From contig OY992537.1 in the NCBI GenBank assembly GCA_963921195.1, positions 70,838,479-70,902,478 on the forward strand: DNA of 64,000 bases. The letters are read 5' to 3'. Shown here piece by piece: positions 11,476-23,549 of this stretch. The translations under genes and the position numbers were made by a program. The number at the start of each line of letters is the position of its first letter. The first letter of the stretch is position 1. The DNA is from Pegoplata infirma. Taxonomy: Eukaryota > Arthropoda > Insecta > Diptera > Anthomyiidae. Under the pieces are notes generated by a model, which worked only from the letters and a program-made list of their open reading frames with translations, did not search any database and was not told where the DNA came from.

Positions 11476-11522
11476 TCCTATACCGGTTTCAAACACCCCA
11501 GTTAGTGTCATCATCAGTAGGA
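11476..11522 (-). ncRNA. Hammerhead-ribozyme-like core, degenerate
   Basis: On the minus strand the segment reads TCCTA, CTGATGA, a stem-II-like ACAC...GTGT hairpin, GAAA, CCGGT, A, TAGGA. This is the order of a hammerhead: stem I strand, CUGANGA core, stem II, GAAA, minimal stem III (ACCGGU, self-complementary), cleavage nucleotide, stem I partner (TCCTA pairs with TAGGA). The first stem II pair is U-U rather than the usual G-C, so activity is doubtful. Hammerheads with tiny stem III are known in Penelope-like elements and satellites. Confidence 0.4.
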
Positions 11523-13098
11523 TTTTAAATGTCGGTTTGTCTTGTTAATGAATACTGTTTTTTATATATCATGAAATCTTTTTTAAATTTCAACTCAGTG
11601 AAACTGAAATAAATGTTTAAAAAAACCGGCAGTTTTTGGAATTTAGAAAAACTGTAAATGCAGTTGTGTAAACAAGACATGGAACCATCACTGAGCAATG
11701 TTTAAAGATTACCCCACTTTATCCGTAAAAGTTACAGAGGGTTAAAGTTGAAAAATCGATAAAAATGGCTTGAAATAATCCATAGTTTTTACCTTCTTTC
11801 GCTTTTTTTTTTAGTTCTCCTTATATTTCAATCGTTTCCGGCATAACACAAAGTCAGTACATATAAAAGATTATTTTAATGTTTGCTTGATAGATGCTTT
11901 ATCGCTTGGTAAGAAGTTATAAGACGGTTAAGTTTTGAAACCAAAAATTAAGAGTTTTTAAATTTTCGAGGTTTTTTGATCAGGGATTTCGGCCCCCTCT
12001 ATAAAATGAAAAAAGTTGAACTAGAGTTGGTAGCTGTTGTAATTCTTTACATTTTGGAATTAATCCCGTTAATGTGCCACGAATAGTTAAGGAGTTTCAG
12101 CAGATCAAAGTTCGAAAGAAAAAACGTAATTTTTTTAAAATACCAGTTTTTCGCGAGGCACATTCGCGGTTTCATTCGAAATTTGGTGGTCTCTTGCGTA
12201 AACCGAGTTTTTTAGGAGTTTACATAACAAAATCACTGGCGGGTTTATAAAAAATAAATTGCAAAAATTTTATGGAATTTTTGAAAATTGAGCGAAATTT
12301 GCAAATCTGTTTCCAATTTTTTTTAGTAGCAATTAATGCATCATGTTCATTTTAATACACCAAAAGACGTGCCTTAACGAGTAGAACTGATTTGCTTTTT
12401 GACTTTTTACTTTAAGCCATTCTGAGCGGAAAGCGCGATGATTTTATCTAAACCTGTTTTGATTTGGCACATCCAAATTTGATGATTATAGATTTTTTGG
12501 ACCATATTAAATGTTCTTGTTATAAAAAAGCATCACCGATTTTTTTAAACACTGGTGCAATGATACGATTTTCCGTGATTTTTTTTTCAGTAAAACCAAC
12601 GCGCATTGCCTAAATATGTTATAAAAAATTGTGAAACTTTTCTTTTACCGCGAATTAATCACGATTTTAGGTACTTAGATATATTTTTTTTTTAAATCGT
12701 TTGGTCATTAAAGGGTTAAATTTATATCATATATTTTAGAAGAAATGATATATCCGATCATGTTTTAATAACGCATGCAACAAATGTGTAGAAAAAAAAA
12801 TATTTAAAATATTTTTAAAATTTTTTAAAACCGCTAAATCTTAAAACCGCCATAACTTTTGACCCCCTTGCGCGATTTAATTGACGCGAACGAATTTCTT
12901 ATTCTTAAATAGCTTCTAATATTTATGCCAACTTTCATCGATGTGCCATCAAAACAAAAATCACATCTTTTTTACCTCAAAATTTAAGTCTTAGCCGGAA
13001 CTCCTCATATATGTAATCATATGTGAAATATATATGATTCACATTTGAAGATTTTTCACTGGGAAGTGAAAAAATAAATGTATCGTGGCGTATGAGTG
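11523..13098. other. AT-rich intergenic stretch, no gene
   Basis: No gene recognised. The sequence has few long simple repeats but no frame with protein similarity I can name. Confidence 0.5.
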
Positions 13099-13754
13099 CA
13101 CAGAAAAAAATATGGGGAAAAACAATTTGAGTAATCACTTGTTTAAATTTAAAAAAAGTTTTGAGTAATTTTTTAATTGACGCAATTAAAAATTTACTCA
13201 AAAATTTAAAAACAAATTGAGTAAATAATTTAATAATAATTTAATGGTTTTTTTAATTTTTTTTTTGAGTTTTCTTAGTTTTTTTAATTCTCGTTTAGTT
13301 TATAGTTTTTTGTATATATACATGAAAGTTTGTAATCATATTTATAAATTTTTTTTATGTCTTTAAGACAAAAATATATTTGGTAAAGTTTGAAAAAACA
13401 TGTTTTTTTTCTTTGTAAAAAAATATGAAATTTTTTTAAACTTTGTTTTTTTTAGAGTAGAAACAGAATAAGCCCGGCACGGCTTTTTCCATACGGTTTG
13501 GCAGATTAAACCGGTGGCCGGCGCCGATGTGAAATAAAACTTGTTCTGTTTTTAAAAGGTGGTGCTTCTTGTTCTATTCCTGCACTTAATAGTGTCAATT
13601 AAAAATTTACTCAAATTTTTTTGGCAAACATTTAATAAATTTTTATTAAAAATTTACTCAATACTATTAAATCGTTTACTGGTGGAAAATTGAGTAATTT
13701 TTTACTCAATAGTATTAAAAATTTACTCAAATTTTTTTTTTATTTCTTTCTGTG
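13099..13754. mobile_element. CACAGAAA-ended MITE, about 656 bp
   Basis: Inverted termini CACAGAAAAAAATA at the left and TATTTCTTTCTGTG at the right. The interior holds repeated AAAAATTTACTCAAA words, mirrored toward both ends, and a GC-rich island near 13473-13540 (ACCGGTGGCCGGCGCCGATG) that contrasts with the surroundings. No clear target duplication; superfamily unknown. Confidence 0.55.
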
Positions 13755-15042
13755 TGATATGGAAAATAAAATATGACATTCAAACTTTAAAGCAAATTTT
13801 CTCGAAAACCAAAAATAACTACTCACTGAAAATTTGATATGATGTAGAGAATGAAATGAACTTTAATTTAAATTTTTTTTAAAAAAATTAATATGGTGTT
13901 TCTGTTAAACGGACGAAACAATACACGAACGAACGCTACCCGTACGAATTCGTAATGATATCAGTTTCCATAACATTTTCGTTTGATTACGTTATTTTTT
14001 TTCGTTAGTTACGTTTGTCTTGACCATTTGTCAAATTACAGTATTGCCACAAAGTTTTTTTTTAGTTTTTGTTTATTTTTTTTCATACAAAAATTATCTA
14101 AACTAAACGAAGTGGCAACATCAACACATCAGCTAAAGAAAACAGCTGATCAAATTTCATGTTTATAAAAAAAAAACACAATGTATAATCAAATCAGATT
14201 TTTTTTTATTTATTATAGCTAAAAAGTTAACACAATTTTAATAAAAAACAAATGAAAACAATAATTTGAATGATGACCCGTGGCTTTTAAATTGTTAATA
14301 TAAATTGGTCAAATCCGTCTTTTTTTCACTGATTTGTTTTAATACACATTTTTTTCAAAGCATTTAGTTATAAAACATTCACATTTTTTAATTTTATAAA
14401 TTAATATTACTTATTTTTGTTATAAATTCACATTTTTCACTTATTTTGTTAAATATTACACAAAAAACTCCTTAACGAATGGTATTTTTCATTCGTGTGG
14501 TTTTGTCGTTTTTGACATTTCAATTCGTGTTGTAGAAACGGAAAAATATGAAGAAAAATTACAACTTTTACGTTTTCGTTCGACTAAAATGACATCCGCA
14601 ATACAGAACCTCAAATTGATTTTTTTATGTCATTTGGACGAACGAAAATGAAAATTCGTAATAGAGAAACTGGACATAAAAATGGCGTGTTTTTTGCTAT
14701 ATCGATTTTTATTTTTCATTTGAAAAATTCAGACATAGTTTTGAATTTTTCCCAAAAACAAATAATGCCAATCGATAGCCCAAACAAAACACTATAAAAT
14801 AGATGTGTTTCGAAAATTTCAGAATCGTTGAGTTACTGTAGAAAAAATTAAATATAAAGCGACATCATGCAAAAATTGCTCAATTTTAATATGTTTGACC
14901 ACGCCTATCTCGCCCATTTTTCCGAAAAACGAAAACTTTTGTTCAACGATTTGTTACTTTCATATAGGGCAATAAGCTCTCAAAGTTTGACTTTGATCCA
15001 ACAACATTTTTTTTTCGTGGTACGTTTGAAATAGAAACCTTC
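13755..15042. other. AT-rich intergenic stretch, no gene
   Basis: No gene recognised. There are several ACGAACGAAA/TTTCGTTCG-type words at 13910-14660 in both orientations, perhaps an old inverted-repeat element (ACGGACGAAACAATACACG on the left; TCATTTGGACGAACGAAAAT on the right). Boundaries not resolved. Confidence 0.4.
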
Positions 15043-15421
15043 ATATGTCAACCAGAAGCCGAATTAAAGCATTTTGTATTTTTAGGTTATGTTGAATGTA
15101 CTAAAATTTTAAGGTGTGCTTACATTTTCGTTCATAACTTTTAACCGCTGAAACGATATCGCTCAAATGCAATACCAAACTTCTCGGGAGAACTTCCAAT
15201 AAATATGTTAAGTTTCAGTCATCTCTGTGCAATATTTTGTCCGTGATAGCATTTTCCACAGACAGACAGAGGGACAGACGGACATCGCTAGAATGTCTTA
15301 AAATCGATCGGGCATCATGAATTTATATACTTTATGGGGTCCCAGACCGATATTTCGATGAGTTACAAACGGAATGACAAACTTAAATATACCCTCTATC
15401 ACTGAGTGGAGGGTATAAAAA
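15043..15421 (-). mobile_element. DINE-like element, family A, truncated
   Basis: Matches 8327-8706: GTCAACCAGAAGCCGAATTA, the ATAACTTTTAACCGCTG block, a short GACAGACAGAGGGACAGACG core (about 15260-15282), the GATCGGGCATCATGA block and the end GTGGAGGGTATAAAAA. The hairpin side at the left is missing. Confidence 0.75.
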
Positions 15422-16770
15422 TATCAATTGGTCGACGAGTTATAACCAAAAAACCATATAAACAATATGCTGAAAATCTGCATTTGACTGCAAAGTTGGA
15501 AGGTCGATTAAAAAAAAATTCGAACTAACATAAACAAACGCCGCGATACGCGTCTTCTAATTTAGCCTCTGTTACCACCCCTCACTCTCAAAATCGACCT
15601 AACTTTTGCAAACCTGAATTTGTTCCACAGTGTTATTCGAGATGATACAAACAGAATGACAACCTTATATATACCCCCTATCACTAGAGTGTAGAGTATT
15701 CAAAAAAGTTCACTAACACTACAAAGAAATGAACGATATATAGCCCAAAGAAATGTTGGTGGATGCAATTTTAAGTACAGACAGTGCCAAATCTAAGTGG
15801 CTGTAGTGTGTCTGACTGAGTGAATGAGGTACGAGTGAATGAATGAGTAAATGATACAGTACCAAGTTAAAGGTACTTTATGGTGTGCCCAACAATGTAG
15901 CACACATGTTTTCTTTCTATGACAGTCAACAACAACAAAAAATATATTGAAAAGAGTGCACTAAACTCTCCAAACTGCACTTTACGAAATCTGGTAAACA
16001 GACAGTACAAACTGATTTTTTTTTTGTTCAAAACCAATAAGATTATAAGCTAAAATAAAATACATTCATGTAAGTAACAATAGAGTGGCAGTTTTTCTTT
16101 AACTTTGGATTTTCCCAAGTGTCGGGGCAAATTTTTATTCCACTGGACCTAAAAATTAAATGGTACACATTTGAGACCAAACGGATTAAATTAACCGATG
16201 GCGGCCGGCTATTAAAGTTTTGGATTTACAAAAACTTAAAAAAAAAATAATTTAAAAATATGCTCGTATATCTGATTTATTAATTTTGATGCTCTGAACA
16301 CGAATACCAAAAAATTTTTAAACCCGGTAGAACAATTTTCGAGATATCACTGTTTGAAATTTGTCAAAAATGGCTGTTTTTTCCTACATCAAGTAATAAA
16401 AAAAAATATTTTTTTTTCCTTCACCATTTCATAGAGCTTGAGACAACTCTTATTTAAAACTAATTTGAGCCAAGTTCGACCATGTTAACCCATGGCGCCT
16501 TATGATCAAAGTTTTGTTTTTTTTAGAAAATTTTTACCAAAAATTTTAAAGTTTGTTCCAATGGCCATTTGGTTCAAATTAACTTTAAATGCAAGTTTGG
16601 CTCAATTTCTATAAAATATTAAATAGGAAAAATATGAGATCTTTTTTTTTTAATTTCTTGAACCAAAGAACAACACCGCCATTTTTTTTAAATTTTTGAT
16701 AAATTCCCAATGGCGATGTCTCGAAAACCGCTCGACCGATTTCAGATTTTTTTTTTAATATTCGCAATCA
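15422..16770. other. Mostly AT-rich, no gene
   Basis: No gene recognised. There is a short DINE-like tail near 15645-15700 (ACAGAATGACAA, TATATATACCCCCTATCAC) and an irregular GAATGA-type tract near 15815-15855. A GC-rich patch near 16195-16212 (CCGATGGCGGCCGGC) resembles the GC-rich island in the 13.1-13.75 kb MITE. Confidence 0.45.
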
Positions 16771-18040
16771 GCAGGTCAAAAATGCCTGCGAATATTGTAC
16801 TCTTGCCCAAAACATTAAATCATGATAATGTTTTGCGGACGATTTGGGTGTACTTGCCAAAGCAAAGTTTTTTTAGAAAAAATAATGTTATATTACTTTG
16901 CTATTCCATGCAAAACGAATTGAAATATCAGTCGAGGACCCCATTAAAAAACCAAAAGATCTGTACATTTCGTAAGTGAGTGCAAAAATAAGTGCAAAAA
17001 AGTGTTTTTACATTTTGGAGAGTATAAAAGATTCGACATCAAAGAATATACCACTCTCACATGTTTTATGTACATTTGATAAACAAATGGAAAATTTTGA
17101 TGCGAAAAGCTTAGACTTTGTGATAAAGTTGTTTTGGTAAAAAAAAATATTTTGTTTCTCGAAAAACAAAATTATGTTAAAAAAAATATTGAACCCAAAA
17201 TTTTTGTTGAAAAAAATTTTAATGAAAAAAGTTTATTTAAAAGTTTGATGAATTTTTTTAATAAAAAGAAAAATTTTTTGATGAAAAAAAAATATGAAAA
17301 AAAATTTTTTTGATGAGAAAAAAATTTATAATAAAAAATTTGATAAAAAAATTTGATGAAAAAAAATATGTTAAAAAAAATTTATGAAAAACAAATTCTG
17401 ATGAAAAAAAATTTATAAACAAAAAAAAAATTCATAAAAAAAAAAAGTTGATGAAAAAAAAAAATTAATGAAAAACCAAAAAAAAATTATGAAAAAATCT
17501 TGATAAAAAAAAAATTATTGATGAAAAAAAAAATTTTTTGATGAAAAAAAAAGTTTATGAAAAAAAAATTGATATAAAAAAAATTTTGATGAAAAAAAAT
17601 TTGATGAAAAAAAAATTGATGAAAAAAAAATTTGATAAAATAAATTTTATAACAAAAAAAGTTTGATGAAAAAAAAAAATTATGAAAATTGATGAAAAAA
17701 AAAGTTTGATAAAAAAAAAAAAAAAATTGATGAAAAAAAAAAATTTGATAAAAAAAAATAAATGAAAAAAAAAAAATTTGATGAAAAAAAAAAATTTTTT
17801 TTTGAAAAATAATTATGTTACTTTTTATTCACCAGCTGGTGAAAAACGGTTTTATTCACCATGAGGTGAATTATTATCCAAGTTACAAACCCAAGTTATT
17901 AAAATTTTTGGTTTTAAGAAAATTAAAATAGTAATTCTTGTTTTTTTTTCGTTAATTGTTAGCTTATATAGTCAAAGTGAGGTGGCGTCCTGCAACTTTT
18001 TTAAAATTAGACACCAGCCTAAAAACATTATCATGTTAAA
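16771..18040 (+). repeat. (GATGAAAAAAA)n family, copy B
   Basis: Same three-part layout as 10258-11405, with a left block (16780-17140), a minisatellite (about 17195-17810) and a right block. Here the right block runs further, to the edge with GGTGGCGTCCTGCAAC and TAGACACCAGCCTAAAAACA, so this is the more complete copy. The imperfect palindrome around CAGCTGGTGAAAAAC ... TTCACCATGAGGTGAA lies at about 17832-17872. Confidence 0.8.
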
Positions 18041-19120
18041 AATTATAAAAATAATATAGCGCTATATATTTTTTTTATTTTTTGAGTAAGAAAAGAATAA
18101 TTATATTGTCAATTAGTTTGACACGATATTCAAACAACCAACAAAAAATTATTAAAACAGATGCATATAACAACTCTAGGTAACACAATTTGACAAGATT
18201 TAGTCGGCATAGAAACACGTGTTGGCTTAGTCGTGAAAAAAATGTCTAACAAAAACTAATTTAAAAAACAAAAATAATTTTCTTGGGAATTATTCTTTGA
18301 AAATATCATGGTTGGAATTAGTAAAGAAAAATGGACTCTAGCTAGAAAACCCTTACTCAAAATGTAGTATTTAAAAGGTCGAATATAAAAGTTTTAATTT
18401 TAATAAAAATTAACAAAAAATCCAAAACTTTGATCGAAGGATTGGATCAAATTTGAATTTGCCTTAAATTAAATTTAAATGAAATATTGTCTTAAGCTCT
18501 TTAAAAGGGTCAAGCGAAATAAAGTTTGTTTAACGCACCAAAACTAATAAATGTGATGTCTCCAAACCTTTTTTTATTAATTGTTTTTTTTTTTTTCAAA
18601 CATTCAAAACTTTGGTCGCCGGACTCCGTCAGTTAATTTAATTCCTTGGCCTCAAAATTTGTGCCACAAAACTTTTAGGACTAGTAGAAGAAAAATTTTA
18701 CCGGACATTCAAATTCGGAAGAAAAACTATTTTGCTATACAAAAAAAAAATGCCACTCTAATGGAACAACATACATATGTATATCCAAAGGGAATAACTT
18801 ATGTACGCTTGGGGTACAATAAATTCTTTCTTGGCCAAAACAAAACAGCAACTACAAAAAAATGTCAATTAGGCGAGATTTTGTTATGGTCTAAACCTAA
18901 AAAAAAAATTTTAAAAAAATTGCAATATACGAGTGCTATGAGTTGGTCTGTCGTTTGTAAGCACGTGGGTCAATTGATCAATTTCGAATAATAAAAGGAG
19001 GAAATTTTGGTTATCAATTTAATTAACCCCGCTATAATCTGAATCTGGACATTTTGGCAATACCATATTTAAATTATTTTTTTTAATTTAAATTGGATAT
19101 CAAGGTCTTCTATTCAAATA
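18041..19120. other. AT-rich intergenic stretch, no recognised gene
   Basis: A 136-codon open frame at 18581-18991 (plus) is the longest here that is not simple repeat. Its product is basic, has no recognisable domain or conserved motif, and has no neighbours suggesting function. I regard it as a chance frame. Confidence 0.4.
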
Positions 19121-19124
19121 CCTA

Positions 19125-19445
19125 GTAAATTTACAAGAATTTTTTTGTAAGTTTTATTTTGCCAAAATAGTTGTAAATTTACAATTTTATTGGTAAAAAT
19201 CTTGTAAAATTACAAAAAAAAAACTCGTAACTTTTACTAAGAATTCTCGTAAACTAGGAGGTACCAAAAAATCTAGTAAAATTACGAAACCTCTTTGTAA
19301 GTTTTATCGTGTCAAAAAATTGTAAATTAACAATTTTATTGGTAAAAAGCTTGTAAAAATCAAAATGATTGATAAAATCTTGTAAAATAATAAGGAATTC
19401 TTGTCAAATAGGAGGTAGCAAAAAAATTACAAACTTTTCTTGTAA
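19125..19445. repeat. Two diverged tandem units of ~160 bp
   Basis: Words such as TTGTAAGTTTTAT, TTGTAAATTTACAATTTTATTGGTAAAAA and AACTAGGAGGTA/AATAGGAGGTAGCA recur with a period of about 160 bp. AT-rich and non-coding. Confidence 0.6.
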
Positions 19446-19477
19446 TTTTACAAGGTAACGATATATAATAAAAATGT

Positions 19478-20553
19478 TTTTGAGCAAATCTATGGGAAAT
19501 TTAACTGACGGATCACCGATTTTGTTTATTTTTGTTTATTTAATAAAGCTTCCTAAATGATTGAAACCCATATTTTTTGTTTTTTTGGAAGATATGTGCC
19601 TTTAAAAAAGCGTTTTTTTTTGACAATAGTGACTTTTAGACAATTTTTTAACATTTTGTGTTGATATTTAGAATGTCCTTTTAACGCTTTAAAAATTTCA
19701 GAGAGGTATTTTTTCGTATTATTGAGCAATTAATTTTTAAATTTTGTTAGACCGCCAAATATTTGATAATTTTTCAAAATTTTGGCAAAAAATCAAAAAT
19801 TTAGCTTTAAAAATTTATTTCTCGACAACTCCCTGAAATTTTAACAGTGTTAAAAGGACATTCTAAACTTTATTAAAAAAATTTTTCTTTAGAAATCCAT
19901 GGTGTCCTTGATAGGATAAAAGGACATTCCAATATTGTATTTAAAAAATGTTGTTAAATTTTTTTTGTTTCTAAATTTATAATCTCCATAATTTAATCAA
20001 CAATATTGTCACAGAAAGCTTTTCGTACATCTTACGGTTTCAGAGTAAAAAAGCACAAAAAACTGTCTAGAGCCAACTATTTGATTTTTTGCTAAAATTT
20101 TGAAAAAAATCAAATATTTTGCGCTCTAACAATCTTTTAAATTTATTGCTCAAGAATACGAAAAAACACCTTTCTGAAATTTTAACATCGTTAAAAGGGC
20201 ATGATGTCCTTCCAAGGAAAAAAGGGCATTCAAATATTGTTTTCAAAATTTTTTGTTGAAATTTTTTAATTTTTTTTTTATTGAAAAAATTTAAATCTTC
20301 ATAATTTTATCTACAATATTGTTTTTATAAGTTTTTTCGTACAACTTACGGTTTCAGAGTATAAAAATGTTAAAAAAACTGTCTAAAAGTCAATATTGTC
20401 AAAAAAGCGCTTTTTTAAACGACCATATCTTCCAAAGTATTGAGCCAAAAAAAAAATATGTGTTTAAATCATTTACGAAGCTCTATCAAATAACCAAAAA
20501 TAATCAAAATCGGTGATTCGTCAGTTAAATTTCCCATGGGTTTGCTCTTATAT
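19478..20553. mobile_element. Foldback element, about 1.08 kb
   Basis: Long imperfect palindrome centred near 20.01 kb. The left arm begins GAGCAAATCTATGGGAAATT, then ACTGACGGATCACCGATTTT. The right arm mirrors it with AAAATCGGTGATTCGTCAGT and AAATTTCCCATGGGTTTGCTC. Mirrored landmarks continue inward (AGGACATTC/GAATGTCC-type words). Arms are roughly 500 bp. No gene. Confidence 0.7.
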
Positions 20554-21103
20554 ATTACACAGTGTTACAAAAATGAATGAAACAGAAAAACCTGGGATGC
20601 GATACTTTTTTTCTAGTAGGTGCTGTTGAGTACAACAAGATTCTGTCCTTGAAATTTGCGAAACACCTCCAAAATCTTGAGTTACGGGTAAAAAACCGGT
20701 TTTTCGAACTTTTTACATTTATAAGCCAGTAACTTTCTTGAATATTAACCGATTTTGAATTTCTCGACGGTTTTAGAAAGAATAAACTAATATCTTTCGA
20801 AGTTGTAAACATGAAATTTAAGTAATATTAAAACAACTGTGCGTATTTTTCCAGCAAACTTAATTTTTCAAAAAAAAATCATTATTTTCTAAGTTTGAAG
20901 ATGTTTTATCATATCTTTTTATTTAGGAACCGTACCATTTATGCATTTATTAATAAAGTATATTTATTTAAGAGTAAATTACAACCTTGGTTTTTAAAAT
21001 CGGCTAAAAATTGAGTGAGTTATTAAACTTTTAATAAAAACAAAATTTTGTAATAAATGCCTGCACAATGTTTTTCTACCATCCAACCATAATATGCGGG
21101 GTA

Positions 21104-21400
21104 TACTCACTTTGTCATTCTGTGTGAAACACATCGAAATATCGATCTAGGGTCCCATAAAGTATATATTTTTGATCAGTGATCGATTCTACGACATTCT
21201 AGCTTTGTCCGTCTGTCTGACCGTCCGTTTGTCCATCTGTGGAAGACACGAAACTGTCTAAAATAAAAGAGCTAGACTCCTGAAGTTTTGACACGAATAT
21301 GTGTTATGTTTATAGGACAGTAAAGTTTGTAAATGGGCTAAACCGGACCAGGGAAAAAAAGTTTCCCCTTGTAGAATTAATGCAACCCCAGAAATACACT
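21104..21400 (+). repeat. DINE-like fragment with (GTCY) core
   Basis: Contains ACTTTGTCATTCTGTGTGAA, ATCGAAATATCGATCTAGGG, the core TTGTCCGTCTGTCTGACCGT and the block AAAATAAAAGAGCTAGACTC shared with 28548 and 52921. It lies in the left half of the 20.56-22.61 kb foldback. Confidence 0.6.
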
Positions 21401-21867
21401 ATTTTATTTTAAAGTTTTTTTTGTCTATTTGTTCAACAAATAAAACATTTTTGCGTCATATGAAGTTCATTGACCCGCTGTTGAACCAAGGGGATAAAAC
21501 AATGCCATTTTTTTGGTCCGCTTTCCTTTTAGGTTAAACGAGAAATAAAAAAAAATATAAAATTTTATTATTTGAGTGTAAATATTATAATATATAAATT
21601 TGTAAACATTAATCGCTAGGGCAAGGTGTTCCCAGACAGCATCACCCACAACCCCCCCCCCCCCCCCACAAACCCGCGAAACGTCCTTGTAGTTTTTTAT
21701 TTTCATTTATCGCAAGGGAAAGGTGTCCCAGGCAGGCCATACATCCGCGCCGCTGAGTTCCCCTTCTCAACAACAGTTTGGAACAAGAGCTTTCGCAAAA
21801 CTTTTTTGCTTTAGAGTTCCATTGTCATTTATACAAGATTTACATTCCACTAAATTATCATGTATTC

Positions 21868-22105
21868 TACAAGCGGACGTCCGCACATGACGGACATCTC
21901 TTCAATGTCTTAGAATCGATCAATGATCAAAAAAATATATACTTTATGGGACTCTAGACCGATATTTCGCCATCTCTATAATGTCTTAGAATCAATCACT
22001 GATCAAAAAATTATATTCGATGTGAGACTCTAGACCGATATTTTGATGCGTTTCGCACCGAATGACAAAGTGAATATACCCCGTACTACGGTTAGAGGGT
22101 ATAAA
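21868..22105 (-). repeat. DINE-like fragment, inverted partner
   Basis: Contains GACGGACATCTC, two tandem copies of a block with TGTCTTAGAATC(G/A)ATCA and GAC(C)GATATTT, then GAATGACAAAGTGAATATAC and the end GAGGGTATAAAAAC. Opposite orientation to 21104-21400. Confidence 0.6.
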
Positions 22106-22714
22106 AACATTGTGCAGGCATTTATTCCAAAATTTAGTTTTTATTAGAAGTTTAATAACTCGGTCAATTTTTTACCGATTTAAAAAACCAAAGTTGAGTT
22201 TTTCTCACAAATAAATATACTTTTTTAATAAATTCATAAATAATACGGTTCCTTAACAAAAAAATGTGTAAAAACATCTCCAAAGTTGAAAAATAAAGAA
22301 ATTTTTTAAAAAAATTGAGTTTGCTGGAGAAATACGCATAGTTGTCTCAATATTACTTAAATATTATGTTCAGATCTTCGGAAGGTCTCACTTTCTTCTT
22401 TCTAAAACCGTCGATAAATTTAAAATCGGTTGATTTTCAACAAAGTTACTGGCTTATAAGTGTAAAAAGTTCGAAAAACCGGTTTTTTACCCGTAACTCA
22501 AGATTTTGGAGGTGTTTCGCAAATTTCAAGTACAGGGTCTTATTGTACTCGACAACACCTACTAGAAAAAAAGTATCGCATCCCAGGTTTTTTTTTCGCT
22601 GTCACACAGTGTTATTGATCAGTAAATGTATCTTAGACATGCTAGTGACACCCATCAATAAATCAAAACTTTTTTATCGACAAACACTGACTGTTTGTCT
22701 TTATGAAAAAAAAA

Positions 22715-23549
22715 ACAAGTAAGAAAATTATAGTCGGTCAAGACCGACCATATAATACCCTACACCAGAGTTTCCTGGAAAATGGGTCCCAAGTTCAAAC
22801 ATGGATTGTTATATCTATATTTTGTCAAATCTTTAATAAGTGTAAAAAAACACCCACAAATCAAATTTGAGTGGAATAGGCTTCTTTTTGTTGACAATAA
22901 ACCGCTTAAACTGAATATCGGGCGAAATTTTCACATGGGACCTAAGTCCAAAAATGGTCCGATGATAATCAAATTTGATAAGGTTATTAAAGTACGCGTT
23001 TAACTTACACAAACAGAATTTTAATTAAATATTTTCTATTTTCATGAAATTTGAGAGATTTATGTGAAAATCGGGAAGGTGGTTTGTATGGGGGCTACAA
23101 GAAGAACTAGTCCGATTGCTTTAAAAATCGGAATGGTGATTTGTAAGGATGAAACATGTATATTTGTATAAATTTCGAAAAGATACCTATTAAAATGCGG
23201 CTATTGGAGTCATTTGAGCCAAAACTAAAGGGGACCTTTGTATGGGGGCTAGGTCTAAATATGGACCGATTTTTCCCAATTTCAATAGGCTTCGTCCTTG
23301 GGCCAAAAGAGTCTTAAGTTTCAAATTTCAAGTCAATTGATTGAAAATTGCGACCTGTATCGTGTTTACACCGTTTACATGGGCAGACGGACAGACGGAC
23401 GGACGGACGGACATCGCTAAATCGACTCAAAAAGTGCTTCTAAGTCGATCGGTATGCTTAAAAGTGGGTCTAGGACCAATATTACGGGTAGTTACAAACA
23501 TCAGCACAAACTCATTATACCCTGTACCAAAGTGTGGTGTAGGGTATAA
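22715..23549 (-). mobile_element. DINE-like element, family B
   Basis: Second structural family. The left end is ACAAGTAAGAAAATTATAG, followed by the hairpin TCGGTCAAGACCGA and ATACCCTACACC; the right end is GGTGTAGGGTATAATAATT. The subterminal inverted pair is ATACCCTACAC / GTGTAGGGTAT. The core at 23382-23412 is GACAGACGGACGGACGGACG-like. Same architecture as family A but different body sequence. Repeated inner lines such as TTGTATGGGGGCTA and GGACCGATTTTTCCCAATTT. Non-coding. Confidence 0.75.

Larger units (their letters stand above)
20558..22611. mobile_element. Foldback element, about 2.05 kb, CACAGTG/CACTGTG ends
   Basis: Long inverted arms, about 20558-21100 and 22085-22611. Mirrored landmarks include ACCTGGGATGCGATAC, AAACACCTCCAAAATCTTGA, GGGTAAAAAACCGG and AATGCCTGCACAATGTTTTT. 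The extreme ends are CACAGTGTTAC (left) and CACTGTGTGAC (right, read inward), each flanked by TTA (20555-20557, 22612-22614). A 3-bp duplication with CACTG-like ends would fit the CACTA/EnSpm group, but this is weak. The centre holds oppositely oriented DINE-like fragments and a C run near 21651-21667. No transposase frame. Confidence 0.65.

Noticed and set aside
18581..18991. 136-codon plus-strand frame
   Set aside because: No motif recognised, no conserved neighbour, starts in a T run; regarded as chance.
20558..22614. Transib element, because of the CACAGTG end
   Set aside because: The flanks match only as TTA (3 bp), the 23-bp spacing to an ACAAAA block is missing, and the right end reads CACTGTG.
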